In this document: positions 45,566-54,067 of the stretch, one piece after another
Layout: each line of letters starts with the position of its first letter
Position numbering within the stretch: the stretch's first letter is position 1
From: an uncultured Phycisphaerales bacterium
GTDB lineage: Bacteria; Planctomycetota; Phycisphaerae; Sedimentisphaerales; Anaerobacaceae
Assembly (NCBI GenBank): GCA_937927975.1
Contig: CALEZT010000112.1
Coordinates: 1-62,669 of the forward strand
DNA: 62,669 nt
Reading direction: 5' to 3'
Translations under genes and position numbers: made by a program
Notes under the pieces: generated by a model
Database searches by the model: none
What the model was told of the DNA's origin: nothing
Seen by the model: only the letters and a program-made list of their open reading frames with translations

Positions 45566-46000
45566 TCACTGCTCCTGCGTTCTTCGGCCTTCGGTCCGGA
45601 GCCTCTTCAGGACGGCGTCGAGCACGCCGTTGACGAAAGGCCCGGACTTCTCCGTGCTGTACTTCTTCGCCAGTTCGATCGCTTCGTTGATGATCACCTT
45701 CGGCGGGATGTCCGGACACGAGATCAACTGGTGCACGGACAGGCGAAGGATGCTTCGATCCACGGGCGAGAGCCGCGAGAACTGCCAGCGGATCGTCGCG
45801 CCGCCGATGATCTCGTCGTACTCGCCCACCTTGGCCCAGGCGCCGTTGGTCCATTCCCAGGCGAGCTGGCGGGTCCGCGAATCGCCCTCCATCTCGTAGA
45901 AGAACTCGGCCATCAGGCGCGGCAGCAGGACGGAGCCCTGCACGTCGAGTTGATAAAGCGCCTGCATCGCAAGCTCTCTGGCCCTGGTTCGCTTATCCAT
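45566..46000 (-). CDS. nusB: Transcription antitermination factor NusB
   Basis: 144 residues. It begins RTRARELAMQALYQLDVQG and ends with the NusB signature VIINEAIELAKKYSTEKSGPFVNGVLDAV. NusB acts with NusE in rRNA antitermination. ribH-nusB adjacency is widespread in bacteria and supports both calls. A gap of 111 bp with a short repeat separates it from ribH. Confidence 0.92.
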   Translation of the reverse strand: MDKRTRARELAMQALYQLDVQGSVLLPRLMAEFFYEMEGDSRTRQLAWEWTNGAWAKVGEYDEIIGGATIRWQFSRLSPVDRSILRLSVHQLISCPDIPPKVIINEAIELAKKYSTEKSGPFVNGVLDAVLKRLRTEGRRTQEQ

Positions 46001-46111
46001 AGCATCTACTATCTACTATTGACGATTTACGATTTGACATCCTGCGTCGCTTACGAAACCCGGGTGTTCTTCTTCCCATTCCCAAACAGTAAATCGTAAA
46101 TAGCAAATCCC
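46001..46111. repeat. ACGATTTACGATTTG-type short repeats between ribH and nusB
   Basis: CATCTACTATCTACTATTGACG, ATTTACGATTTGACA and, in the other orientation, AGTAAATCGTAAATAGCAAATC occur here. They form an imperfect inverted arrangement in an AT-rich spacer inside the operon. Confidence 0.65.
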
Positions 46112-46579
46112 TTATCCGATCTGCTGGACGACGTGCACCATTTCCATGGCGGTCATGGCGGCATTGGCCCCTGCGTTGCCCATCTTCGTGCCGGCCCGCT
46201 CGATGGCCTGCTCGAGGTTTTCGCAGGTCAGCACGCCGAAGATCGTCGGCACGCCGGTGTCGTAGTTGATCTGGCCGACCCCGCGGACGACCTGCTGGCA
46301 GACGGCGTCGTAGTGGCCCGTCTGGCCTCGGATGACCGCGCCCAGGCAGATGACCGCGACGTACCGCCCGCTCTCGGCCAGCTTCTTGGCCACCAGCGTG
46401 ATCTCGCACGCGCCGGGCACCCAGGCGACGGAGATCTGTTCTTCCGCGGCGCCGTGGCGACGCAGGCAGTCGATCGCTCCTTCGACCAGCTTGGAGGTGA
46501 TGAAATCGTTGAATCGGCTCACGACGAGGGCGTACTTGCCCTTGCCGGCCGCGATCTGTCCGTTGATTTGCTCGATCAT
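46112..46579 (-). CDS. ribH: 6,7-dimethyl-8-ribityllumazine synthase
   Basis: 155 residues. SRFNDFITSKLVEGA, WVPGACEITLVAKKL, the loop GAVIRGQTGHYDAV with catalytic H89 and FGVLTCENLEQAIERAG are all diagnostic. It makes the last intermediate before riboflavin, usually as an icosahedral or pentameric assembly. No FMN riboswitch is visible in the roughly 75-nt leader; a -10 box lies at 46660-46665. Confidence 0.95.
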   Translation of the reverse strand: MIEQINGQIAAGKGKYALVVSRFNDFITSKLVEGAIDCLRRHGAAEEQISVAWVPGACEITLVAKKLAESGRYVAVICLGAVIRGQTGHYDAVCQQVVRGVGQINYDTGVPTIFGVLTCENLEQAIERAGTKMGNAGANAAMTAMEMVHVVQQIG

Positions 46580-46659
46580 AGTACAAGCTCTCCAAACACA
46601 TGCGCCAAGCCGAAGGACCCATGGAATCGTGCCGGTCGCGCGGGTGGCCGCTTGGGCGT

Positions 46660-46665
46660 ATTATA
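46660..46665 (-). promoter_or_regulatory. Putative -10 box for ribH-nusB-parA
   Basis: On the minus strand the sequence reads TCTTATAATACG, with a perfect TATAAT. No good -35 hexamer is seen at the right distance. Confidence 0.4.
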
Positions 46666-46909
46666 AGACCCCCGCCGCCCTCCATCCAGAAAAACCGCAA
46701 CCGCGACGCCATCGACGCCCCAAAACCAGCGGCTCTACCGCACTAAGCACAAGCATTGTAGAGACTTAGCGGCTTTGCCGCCAGAAGAATCTGCCCTCCA
46801 TGCGAAATCCGCATCCGCGACCGGCAAATGCGCTAAGGCAGTCCCGGCCGATGGGCGATAACGCTGTTGTGTCAGAACAGGCGTCAACCACTGGAGGTGC
46901 GTAGGATAT

Positions 46910-48301
46910 ATGACGTTCGAGGGCATGGATTCCGGTCCGTACGACAAGGCCGAGCGGAGCGCGCGCAAGGCATATGAGCTCTACGAAGACGGCAAGATGA
47001 AGCAGGCGCTGGCGGCCCTGGAAAGGGCCATCGAGGTCAACCCCAGCAACAGCGCCTGGCACTTCAACAAAGGGCTCACCCTGGACGCGATCAGCCGGTT
47101 CGACGACGCGATCGCAGAGTACGAACTGGCCCTGCAACTGAATCCCAACGACCTGGAGATCCTCAACGCCCTGGCGGTGGACTACACCCGCACGGGTCTC
47201 TACGACCGCGCCCTGAACACCTTCGAGTACATCCAGCAGCTCGACCCCGAGTTCGAGCCCGGTTACTGCAACCGGATCATCACCTACGCCGAGATGGGCC
47301 AGCACGACATGGCCGAGCAGATGTTCTATCTGGCCCAGCAGATCGACGAGGAATGTCCCCTGTGCTATTACAACATCGGCAACAGCCTCTTCGCCCGCGG
47401 GCAGTTCAAGAAGGCCGTCCGCTGCTGGCTGCGAACCGCGGAGTTGGAGCCGACCCACCCCCAGATCAATTACCGCATCGCGCAGGCCTATTGGTCCGAC
47501 GGCGACCACGCCAAGGCCCGCGAGCACTTCCTGGCGGAACTGCGGACCAATCCCGGCGACGTCGAAGCGATCATGGACATGGCCCTGTTCTGCCTGCAGA
47601 CGGGCGATCTGGACAACGCCAAGGAGAAGTTCCATCGGCTTCTGGAGATGGACCCGGACTTCGCGCCGGCCCTGCACTACCTGGGCGAGATTGCCCTCGA
47701 TCAGGGCAATCCCCAGCGCGCCGCGGAGCTGTTCGACGAGGCCTTGAAAAGGGACTCGACGCTGGCCGGACCGCACTACCGCCTGGCCCAGTGCGCGCTG
47801 CTCGACGAACAGAAGGCTCAGGCCCGCGCCCACCTGATCGCGGAACTCGACCACGAGGTCGACGACGCCGGCACGCTGGTGTCGATGGCGTCGATGTTCC
47901 TGGCGATCGAGGATCCGGACCACGCCTCGCAGTGCCTGCTGCGTGCGGTCGGTCTGGATATGCGTAGCGCCGACGCGTACTACTACCTCGGCGTCAGCGC
48001 CGCCAACAAGAGCCAGTTCGCGGACGCCGAACGGTTCTTCTCTCGGGCCTTGGAGCTCGACCGGGACCACGTCGGCGCCCTGCGGGACTCTGCGTTCACC
48101 TTCCTGGCCGCCGGAAAGGCGTCCCAGGCGACGGCGCGGATCGCCCGCGCGAGGACCCTGCTTCCGAAGGACTGCGAGCTTCGGATGCTCGACTACAGCG
48201 TCCGCCTGGTCCTGCTGACGGGCCGACTGACGCGTCTGGTCTGCCGCCTGGACCCGAGACCGGCCCTTCGACGGTTGTGCCATCGCCTCCGAAGCCGCTG
48301 A
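46910..48301 (+). CDS. TPR-repeat protein
   Basis: 463 residues, cytoplasmic, composed of about eleven consecutive tetratricopeptide repeats. Examples are AYELYEDGKMKQALAALERA, FDDAIAEYELALQLNPND, GNSLFARGQFKKAVRCWLRT and AAELFDEALKRDSTLAG. The last 40 residues (RLVLLTGRLTRLVCRLDPRP) are basic and do not follow the repeat. It would serve as a protein-interaction scaffold; the partner is unknown. CTGGAGGTGC stands upstream of the ATG. Confidence 0.85.
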   Translation: MTFEGMDSGPYDKAERSARKAYELYEDGKMKQALAALERAIEVNPSNSAWHFNKGLTLDAISRFDDAIAEYELALQLNPNDLEILNALAVDYTRTGLYDRALNTFEYIQQLDPEFEPGYCNRIITYAEMGQHDMAEQMFYLAQQIDEECPLCYYNIGNSLFARGQFKKAVRCWLRTAELEPTHPQINYRIAQAYWSDGDHAKAREHFLAELRTNPGDVEAIMDMALFCLQTGDLDNAKEKFHRLLEMDPDFAPALHYLGEIALDQGNPQRAAELFDEALKRDSTLAGPHYRLAQCALLDEQKAQARAHLIAELDHEVDDAGTLVSMASMFLAIEDPDHASQCLLRAVGLDMRSADAYYYLGVSAANKSQFADAERFFSRALELDRDHVGALRDSAFTFLAAGKASQATARIARARTLLPKDCELRMLDYSVRLVLLTGRLTRLVCRLDPRPALRRLCHRLRSR

Positions 48302-48614
48302 GACGCATTCGTCCTGGTCTTCCATGTCCGGCCATACGCCGGCCTGTCCCTTCAAATTCCACACCCTCTTGGAGTATGTCCGTTTTCAAACGAACTAAGC
48401 CCGTGAATAACGGGTCGCACCGGCCGGTTTTCTCTTGCTTATTCTCCGGAAAAACTCCAAAATAGAAGTCTGGGAAATGACGCTGCCAAGAGGGGGTCGG
48501 GCGCCGCCTGGGCCTGACACAGGACAAGACCGCAGTGTCCGGAGGTAGGACAGATGGGATGCTCGCCCGATTGCGAGAGGCGAGGTGAAAAGCTTCTTTG
48601 GAAAGGGTGCTGCG
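48302..48614. other. Leader region of the beta-helix gene
   Basis: Just over 300 bp without a gene. It contains a small hairpin (CCCGTGAATAACGGG near 48402) and an A-rich run (GGAAAAACTCCAAAATAG). I compared it with known c-di-GMP aptamers and see no match. Confidence 0.45.
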
Positions 48615-50735
48615 ATGAAGGCGAGAATGGCCATTCTCTTGGCGGCGATTGTGTTTCTTTGTGGTCCTGTCGGGGCTGCGACCGTCGGCTGGATCGACGG
48701 GATCGGGGCTACGGCTCCGACCCAATGGTCGATCAATCCATCGAGCCCGTCCACGACCGACGTGATTTCCTTCTCCGGCCCCACGGACAAGGTGTACGGA
48801 AACAGTTGTAACGCGGAGGCTTCCTACGGAGGCACGCCCTATCTGTCGATCAACAGCTCCACCAAGACCATCGAGCTGAAGTTCCAGGGCCCTGTGTCGG
48901 GAATATGCCCCTTGATTTATAAGCCCGCCGTGGGTTTCCGCGGCGAGTTCGGGCCTTTGGCCGCGGGCAACTGGACCCTCAAGTGTACCCAGTCTCTCAT
49001 CGCGTTCCAGCTCACTTTCACCGTTGGCGGCGGGTCGCCCGGCGGCCAGATCCTTCGCGTGGACCAGAACGCTCCCCTGGCTATCTGGGTCCCCGACGGC
49101 AGCAGTTGGACGAGAGCCTATCGCAACCTGCAGGACGCCCTCGCGGCAGCAGGGTCCGGCGATACGATCCGCGTCGCCGACGGCGTCTACACGCCGGACG
49201 ATGGAGCGGGAATCACGCCGGGAGACCGCACAGCGTCCTTTGATATCCCCGACGGCGTGACCGTCATGTGCGGATACGCCGGCTACGGCGCCGCCAATCC
49301 CGACGCACGGAACGTCAAGACTTATCCCACGATCCTCAGCGGCGACCTCAACGGCGACGACCTCTGGGGCATTCTGAACCTTTCGGACAACAGCTACCAC
49401 GTGGTCTCGGCCTCCGGCTCCGGCACGCTCAGCGGCGCGACGATCACCGCAGGCAACGCTGACGGGTCGGGAAACCACCGCTACGGCGGCGGCGTCCTGC
49501 TGACCTCCTCGACCCTTCGGATCGAAAACTGCAAGATCAAGGGCAACAAGGCGGACTTCGGCGCCGGCGTCGCCTGTCTCGAAGGCATCGCGCCGGTCCT
49601 GATCAACACTGAAATCACCGGCAACTGGGCCTACACCTTCGGCGGCTGCCTCTACAACGACGACGCCAACGTCGAGATGACCAACTGCCTGGTCGTCGGC
49701 AACACCGCAGGCAGCGCGAACATCCTGGGCGGCGACGCCATCTTCAACGTCATGGGCAGTCTGGACATCACCAACTGCACCATCGCGGACAACCGTCCCG
49801 GCCACTCGGCCCCCGCCAACAAACGGGCGATCGTCAACCTCATCTGGGGACCGGGCTTCGTGGACACGATCTCCATCAAGAACAGCATCATCCGCAACGG
49901 CGGTACGGAGGTCTGGAGCACCGAGCCGGGCCTGGTCACCCTGCATCGCAACAACATCGAAGGCGGCGCCGCGGGCTTTGCCGGCTCGGGCAACATCAAC
50001 CAGAATCCGCTCTTCAAGAATCCCGGCGCGTTCGGCATCGAAGGCCAGTGGTATTTCACCGACGACGGGTACACCCTCTTGGCGGGCTCGCCCAGCATCA
50101 ACGCAGGCAATCAGGCTTTGCTGCCGCCCGGCCTGGCGGTGGACCTCAACGGCAACGCCCGTGTTCAGGGCGGACAAGTGGACCAGGGTGCCTACGAGGG
50201 CGGCGGTCTGCCTCCGGCGGTCGTCCTGGTCCCCAACGTGGTCGGCCAGACCCAGAGCGCCGCGCAGTCTACTCTCAACAGCGCCGGACTGGTCGTCGGG
50301 ACGATCAGCAACGCCTACAGCAGCACGGTCGCGGTCGGCAGGGTGATCAGCCAGAACCCGACCAGCGGCAGCACCGCGGTCACCGGTTCTGCAGTGAATC
50401 TGACGATCTCGCTCGGGCCGGCTCCAGGGTCGTCCTGGACGCTGGAGAAGACTTCGGACATCTCCATGACGGTCCCGAACCCGGCGCCTGCATACCTCGT
50501 CTCCGTCAACGGGGCCGGGACGTGGACGTTTACCGCCGTCGGGACGACGGAGTACAAGATCGAAGCGACCAGCGTGGCCGGAGTGGGCGGAACGTGGTTC
50601 ATCACTCCGTCCAGCGGCACAGTGTCTTCCGGCGTCCACACGATCTCCTTCACCATGAACGGCGTGAATCTCAACGTCAGCGGGCTGACCCCCGGCGACC
50701 ACAAGATCGCGGAAATCAAGTTCTACACCCGCTGA
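48615..50735 (+). CDS. Secreted beta-helix protein with PASTA domain
   Basis: 706 residues from MKARMAILLAAIVFLCG, with signal cleavage near GAA; an in-frame GTG ten codons upstream is an alternative start. The first 145 residues are beta-rich. LRVDQNAPLAIWVPDGSSWT and NLQDALAAAGSGDTIRVADGVY open a right-handed parallel beta-helix of the kind with repeated LRIENCKIKGNKADFGAG and VEMTNCLVVGNTAG turns, closing at VDQGAYEGG. One PASTA domain follows (LVPNVVGQTQSAAQSTLNSAGL to VNLTISLGPAP), then a beta-sandwich end domain. PASTA domains bind peptidoglycan or beta-lactam-like ligands in other proteins. It is probably a surface or matrix protein. Confidence 0.82.
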   Translation: MKARMAILLAAIVFLCGPVGAATVGWIDGIGATAPTQWSINPSSPSTTDVISFSGPTDKVYGNSCNAEASYGGTPYLSINSSTKTIELKFQGPVSGICPLIYKPAVGFRGEFGPLAAGNWTLKCTQSLIAFQLTFTVGGGSPGGQILRVDQNAPLAIWVPDGSSWTRAYRNLQDALAAAGSGDTIRVADGVYTPDDGAGITPGDRTASFDIPDGVTVMCGYAGYGAANPDARNVKTYPTILSGDLNGDDLWGILNLSDNSYHVVSASGSGTLSGATITAGNADGSGNHRYGGGVLLTSSTLRIENCKIKGNKADFGAGVACLEGIAPVLINTEITGNWAYTFGGCLYNDDANVEMTNCLVVGNTAGSANILGGDAIFNVMGSLDITNCTIADNRPGHSAPANKRAIVNLIWGPGFVDTISIKNSIIRNGGTEVWSTEPGLVTLHRNNIEGGAAGFAGSGNINQNPLFKNPGAFGIEGQWYFTDDGYTLLAGSPSINAGNQALLPPGLAVDLNGNARVQGGQVDQGAYEGGGLPPAVVLVPNVVGQTQSAAQSTLNSAGLVVGTISNAYSSTVAVGRVISQNPTSGSTAVTGSAVNLTISLGPAPGSSWTLEKTSDISMTVPNPAPAYLVSVNGAGTWTFTAVGTTEYKIEATSVAGVGGTWFITPSSGTVSSGVHTISFTMNGVNLNVSGLTPGDHKIAEIKFYTR

Positions 50736-51055
50736 GAGGGCCGAACAGGCAGCCGCAATCCGACTCCGAGCGGCAGCGGCAAGCTTTGAAGACTGCGCTT
50801 GCCGCTGCCACGCGGACAAACCTCGTTCTCCACGAACGCTTTCGGGGCTGTTTCTCCATCATGTAGAGGCAAGAAACCGCGTTCTGGCGTCACGGCGACG
50901 TTTTTTTCTTTTGTCGTCGCAGAGGCGACCGCTATAATAGCTCGTCCGGAAACAGGGGGCTGTGACCGCGGGTCCAAGAAAATCGGGTGTCCCAGCGAGT
51001 CCGGACGACAGGGCCGGTGGCCGAATCGGCGCAGTTGCGGTATGCCGGCTTCATC
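50736..51055. other. Spacer before tRNA-Leu
   Basis: About 320 bp with no gene. The tRNA promoter lies here. GGCGACG and CGTCGC flank a T-rich run near 50894-50920 and could form a hairpin ending the upstream transcript. Confidence 0.5.
50911..50938 (+). promoter_or_regulatory. Putative promoter of tRNA-Leu
   Basis: TTGTCG, a 16-bp spacer and a perfect TATAAT lie about 115 bp upstream of the tRNA. Confidence 0.5.
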
Positions 51056-51138
51056 GGCCGAGTGGCGGAATGGCAGACGCTGGGGCCTTAAAAGCCCCTG
51101 CCCGCAAGGGCGTATGGGTTCGAGTCCCATCTCGGCCA
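51056..51138 (+). tRNA. tRNA-Leu (anticodon UAA)
   Basis: All arms can be drawn. The acceptor is GGCCGAG with CTCGGCC. The anticodon stem GGGGC / GCCCC holds the loop CTTAAAA with anticodon TAA. A class II long variable arm (TGCCCGCAAGGGCGT) and the T arm ATGGG-TTCGAGT-CCCAT follow. The discriminator is A, as leucine tRNAs require. The CCA end is not encoded. Confidence 0.95.
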
Positions 51139-51264
51139 CTGACGTGAACCCTGGACCCCTGACTGTTGTAGATACAGCGTGTGTTTCGCACACGCTTTGA
51201 AGCCGAAGTTGACAGGAATATGGATCGTACCCTGTTCAGAACGGGGGCGTTTTGGAGGTAAGCT

Positions 51265-52599
51265 ATGGCCAATCAGTCCATCAAGCTCGTGGAGACCGAC
51301 AAGCCGAACTTGTACCGCGAGGTGTTCCCTTACACGGAGTTTCCCAAGGTGGCCTTCGACGGCGCTCAGGAGCCCTATGAGATCCCCGAGGACATCTGGA
51401 TCACCGATACGACGTTCCGCGACGGCCAGCAGGCCCGTCCGCCTTATCGGCCCGAGCAAATCCTGCGGATCTACGACCTCCTGCACGAGATCGACGGCGG
51501 CACCGGCCTGATCCGCCAGTGCGAGTTCTTCCTGTACTCCGACAAGGACCGCAAGGCCGTCGAGCTGTGCAAGGCCCGCGGCTACCAGTATCCCGAGATC
51601 ACCGGATGGATTCGCGCCGTGGCTGCGGACTTCAAGCTCGTCTCCCAGCTCGGCCTGCAGGAGACCGGCATTCTGACCTCCGCCAGCGACTACCACGTCT
51701 TCCTCAAGCTGGGCAAGACGCGGACCCAGGCCCTCAACAGCTATCTGGACATCGTCAAGGCCGCCCTCGATACCGGCGTGCTGCCGCGATGCCACCTGGA
51801 AGACATCACCCGCGCCGATTACGACGGATTCATCCTGCCGTTTGCAGCCGAGCTGCTCAAGATCCAGGAGCAGTATGGCAAGCCGATCAAGATCCGTCTG
51901 TGCGACACGCTGGGCTTCGGACTGCCCTGGCCGGGCGTTGCGCTGCCTCGCAGCATTCCCAAGCTGATCCAGGGTTTCCGCAAGCTCGGCGTCCAGCCCG
52001 CCCAGCTCGAATGGCACGGGCACAACGATTTCCACAAGGTGCTCGTCAACGCCAGCACCGCCTGGCTCTACGGCTGCAGCGCAGCCAACGCCGCGATCTT
52101 CGGCTCCGGCGAGCGGACGGGCAACCCGCCTCTGGAGGCGCTGGTCATCGAACACGCCCAGATCAAAGGCATGGTCCCTGGCGTCAACTACGCCGCGATC
52201 ACCGAGCTGGCCCACTACGCCCACACGGAACTGGGCTTCGAGATCGCGCGGAACTACCCGCTGGTCGGCAAGGACTTCAACGTGACCCGCGCGGGCATCC
52301 ACGCGGACGGTTTGCTCAAGAACGAAGAGATCTACAACTGCTTCGACACGAACAAGCTGCTGAACCGGCCCATCGGCGTCGCCATCGCCGACAAGACCGG
52401 CGCCGCCGGCATCAAGCACTGGGTCGAGACGCACTACGAGATCCAGATCGCCAAGCACGATCCTCGCATCATGAAGATCAAGGACATGATCGACGCGGAG
52501 TACGCCGCAGATCGCATCTCGGCCATCTCCGACGACGAGATGCACCAGTGGGTTCGCGACACGTTCGCGAACAACGTTCCGAAGGCGCGCAAGGAATAG
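51265..52599 (+). CDS. Re-citrate synthase-like / 2-isopropylmalate synthase-family protein
   Basis: 444 residues, DRE-TIM metallolyase family. The first motif is ITDTTFRDGQQARPPYRPEQ, the metal-binding histidines are in LEWHGHNDFHKVLVNA, and GSGERTGNPPLEALVIEH follows. I recall GLIRQCEFFLYSDKDRKAVE, the GYQYPEITGWIRA block and DFNVTRAGIHADGLLKNEEI as characteristic of the Re-specific citrate synthases of anaerobes such as Clostridium kluyveri, rather than of LeuA. There is no C-terminal leucine-regulatory domain. It would condense acetyl-CoA with oxaloacetate. It lies just after tRNA-Leu, and TTGGAGGTAAGC gives a strong ribosome binding site. An isopropylmalate or homocitrate synthase role cannot be excluded. 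Confidence 0.78.
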   Translation: MANQSIKLVETDKPNLYREVFPYTEFPKVAFDGAQEPYEIPEDIWITDTTFRDGQQARPPYRPEQILRIYDLLHEIDGGTGLIRQCEFFLYSDKDRKAVELCKARGYQYPEITGWIRAVAADFKLVSQLGLQETGILTSASDYHVFLKLGKTRTQALNSYLDIVKAALDTGVLPRCHLEDITRADYDGFILPFAAELLKIQEQYGKPIKIRLCDTLGFGLPWPGVALPRSIPKLIQGFRKLGVQPAQLEWHGHNDFHKVLVNASTAWLYGCSAANAAIFGSGERTGNPPLEALVIEHAQIKGMVPGVNYAAITELAHYAHTELGFEIARNYPLVGKDFNVTRAGIHADGLLKNEEIYNCFDTNKLLNRPIGVAIADKTGAAGIKHWVETHYEIQIAKHDPRIMKIKDMIDAEYAADRISAISDDEMHQWVRDTFANNVPKARKE

Positions 52600-52615
52600 G
52601 AGATTCGCGTCGTGG

Positions 52616-52662
52616 GTCGTGCGTCACGCGGGCTGCGCATCGCCGCTCGCATGACGCACGAC
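52616..52662. repeat. Inverted repeat with 11-bp arms
   Basis: GTCGTGCGTCA (52616-52626) and TGACGCACGAC (52652-52662) lie in the short gap before the HAD gene. The motif resembles the ATCACGAGTCACGGG repeat near 165. Confidence 0.65.
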
Positions 52663-52681
52663 GCAACGCGCGCGACGAACT

Positions 52682-53446
52682 ATGGCTCACGACCGGATAC
52701 AGGCCGTTCTGTTCGACCTTGGCGATACCATTCTCAATTTCGGCCAGGTCAGCACGACGAAGGCGTTTCTGGCCGGGGCCCGCCTCTCGCACGCGTTTCT
52801 CAAACAGCATGGCCAGCCGGCCGCCTGGTTCCCCTGGTACTTCGCGAGGAATCTCATTCGCCTGCGAATCAGGTACTTCCTCTCCGACTTCACGCACAGG
52901 GATTTCAATTCGCTGGAAGTGCTCCAGGCTGTCGGAACCAGGCAGGGGGTGGTCCTGACGCCGGACCAGTGGGACGAGTTCGCCTGGCTGTGGTACGAAC
53001 CGCTCAGTCGCAGCGTCCAGGTCGAACCCGACCTGCGAGAGACGTTCGCCATCCTGCGGGACCGCGGCCTGAAGCTCGCGATCGTGTCCAACACGTTTGT
53101 CAGCCGCGCTTCGCTGGAGAAGCACCTGGGCCAACTGGACCTGCTCGAATTCTTCCCGGTGCAACTGTACTCCTACGAATACCACTTCCGCAAGCCCAGC
53201 ACGGAACTGCTGCGAATCGCCGCCGACAAGGTGGGCGTGGCGCTCGCGAATTGCGTCTTCGTCGGCGACCGGATCGACAACGACATCGTGCCTGCCTTAT
53301 CCAGCGGGATGCACGCGGTCCTCAAGGATGCCTACACCAACGCAGGCAAGGCGACCCCGCAAGGGGCCCGGCGGATCCGTCTGCTCTCGGAACTGCCGGC
53401 GCTCATCGAAGAGCTCGACCGGACGACCCAACCGGCCCAGGTCTGA
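52682..53446 (+). CDS. HAD-superfamily hydrolase
   Basis: 254 residues. Motif I is LFDLGDTIL (nucleophile D12), motif II is IVSNTFVS, the motif III lysine is in FRKPSTELLRIAA, and motif IV is FVGDRIDNDIVPA. A large helical cap lies between motifs I and II (about residues 25-115, rich in Trp, Phe and Arg). This gives a phosphatase-type enzyme of unknown substrate. It is 82 bp after the Re-citrate-synthase-like gene and could share its transcript. Confidence 0.82.
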   Translation: MAHDRIQAVLFDLGDTILNFGQVSTTKAFLAGARLSHAFLKQHGQPAAWFPWYFARNLIRLRIRYFLSDFTHRDFNSLEVLQAVGTRQGVVLTPDQWDEFAWLWYEPLSRSVQVEPDLRETFAILRDRGLKLAIVSNTFVSRASLEKHLGQLDLLEFFPVQLYSYEYHFRKPSTELLRIAADKVGVALANCVFVGDRIDNDIVPALSSGMHAVLKDAYTNAGKATPQGARRIRLLSELPALIEELDRTTQPAQV

Positions 53447-53622
53447 GCCCCCGAACCCGGTGGTCGCAGACTCCCCCGCCGATCTGCGATCGATGCCGGA
53501 AGAAACCCCATTGACATGGCGGACCTCGCTCCGTACTATCGGCCCTTTCACTTGTCTTGGGCCGTACGCCTGCGTCGCATCACGCGCGACGGCGGGCGTA
53601 CAGATCTTGAAGGAGAACAGGG

Positions 53623-53958
53623 ATGGCAGGCAACACGATCGACGTAACCGATGACAGTTTCGCGAGCGAAGTGCTCGGATCGGATGTTCCCGTTCTGGTG
53701 GATTACTGGGCGCCGTGGTGCGGACCTTGCCGAATGGCGGCGCCGGTTCTGGAGAAGATCGCCGGCGAATACCACGGGCGACTGAAGGTCTGCAAGGTCA
53801 ATATTGACGACAACCGCGAGATCGCGATGCAGTACCGCATCATGAGTATTCCCACGATGCTCCTGTTCAAGGACGGGGAAATGGTGGACCAGATCACCGG
53901 CGTGGCGCCGAACTTCGAGTCGGACCTCAAGCGAAAGATCGAGCCGTACGTGGAGTGA
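53623..53958 (+). CDS. trxA: Thioredoxin
   Basis: 111 residues. The active site WCGPC is at 32-36 in DYWAPWCGPCRMAAP, with the cis-proline loop SIPTMLLFKDG further on. No signal peptide, so it is cytoplasmic. GGAGAACAGGG precedes the ATG. Thioredoxin reductase follows 109 bp downstream, separated by a copy of repeat D. Confidence 0.95.
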   Translation: MAGNTIDVTDDSFASEVLGSDVPVLVDYWAPWCGPCRMAAPVLEKIAGEYHGRLKVCKVNIDDNREIAMQYRIMSIPTMLLFKDGEMVDQITGVAPNFESDLKRKIEPYVE

Positions 53959-53970
53959 CGCGGAGTCGGA

Positions 53971-54031
53971 TTGGTCCTATGAGTCATATACGTCCTATGG
54001 GACGAATGGGACACATAGGACCGATGGGACA
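53971..54031. repeat. 9-bp-period repeat D, copy 5 (trxA-trxB gap)
   Basis: Units GTCCTATGA, GTCATATAC, GTCCTATGG, then GGACGAATG, GGACACATA, GGACCGATG. The first half is the approximate reverse complement of the second. Confidence 0.8.
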
Positions 54032-54067
54032 AGTCGCAAGAGAGGGCCTTTCCAGGAAAGCGTCGCC

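Noticed and set aside
46580..46660. FMN riboswitch ahead of ribH
   Set aside because: The leader is only about 75 nt and none of the conserved RFN blocks is present.
48380..48614. c-di-GMP (GEMM) aptamer before the beta-helix gene
   Set aside because: The hairpin CCCGTGAATAACGGG and nearby bases do not match the conserved aptamer core.
48096..50819. A 907-codon minus-strand ORF
   Set aside because: Antisense of the beta-helix/PASTA gene; no protein family character.
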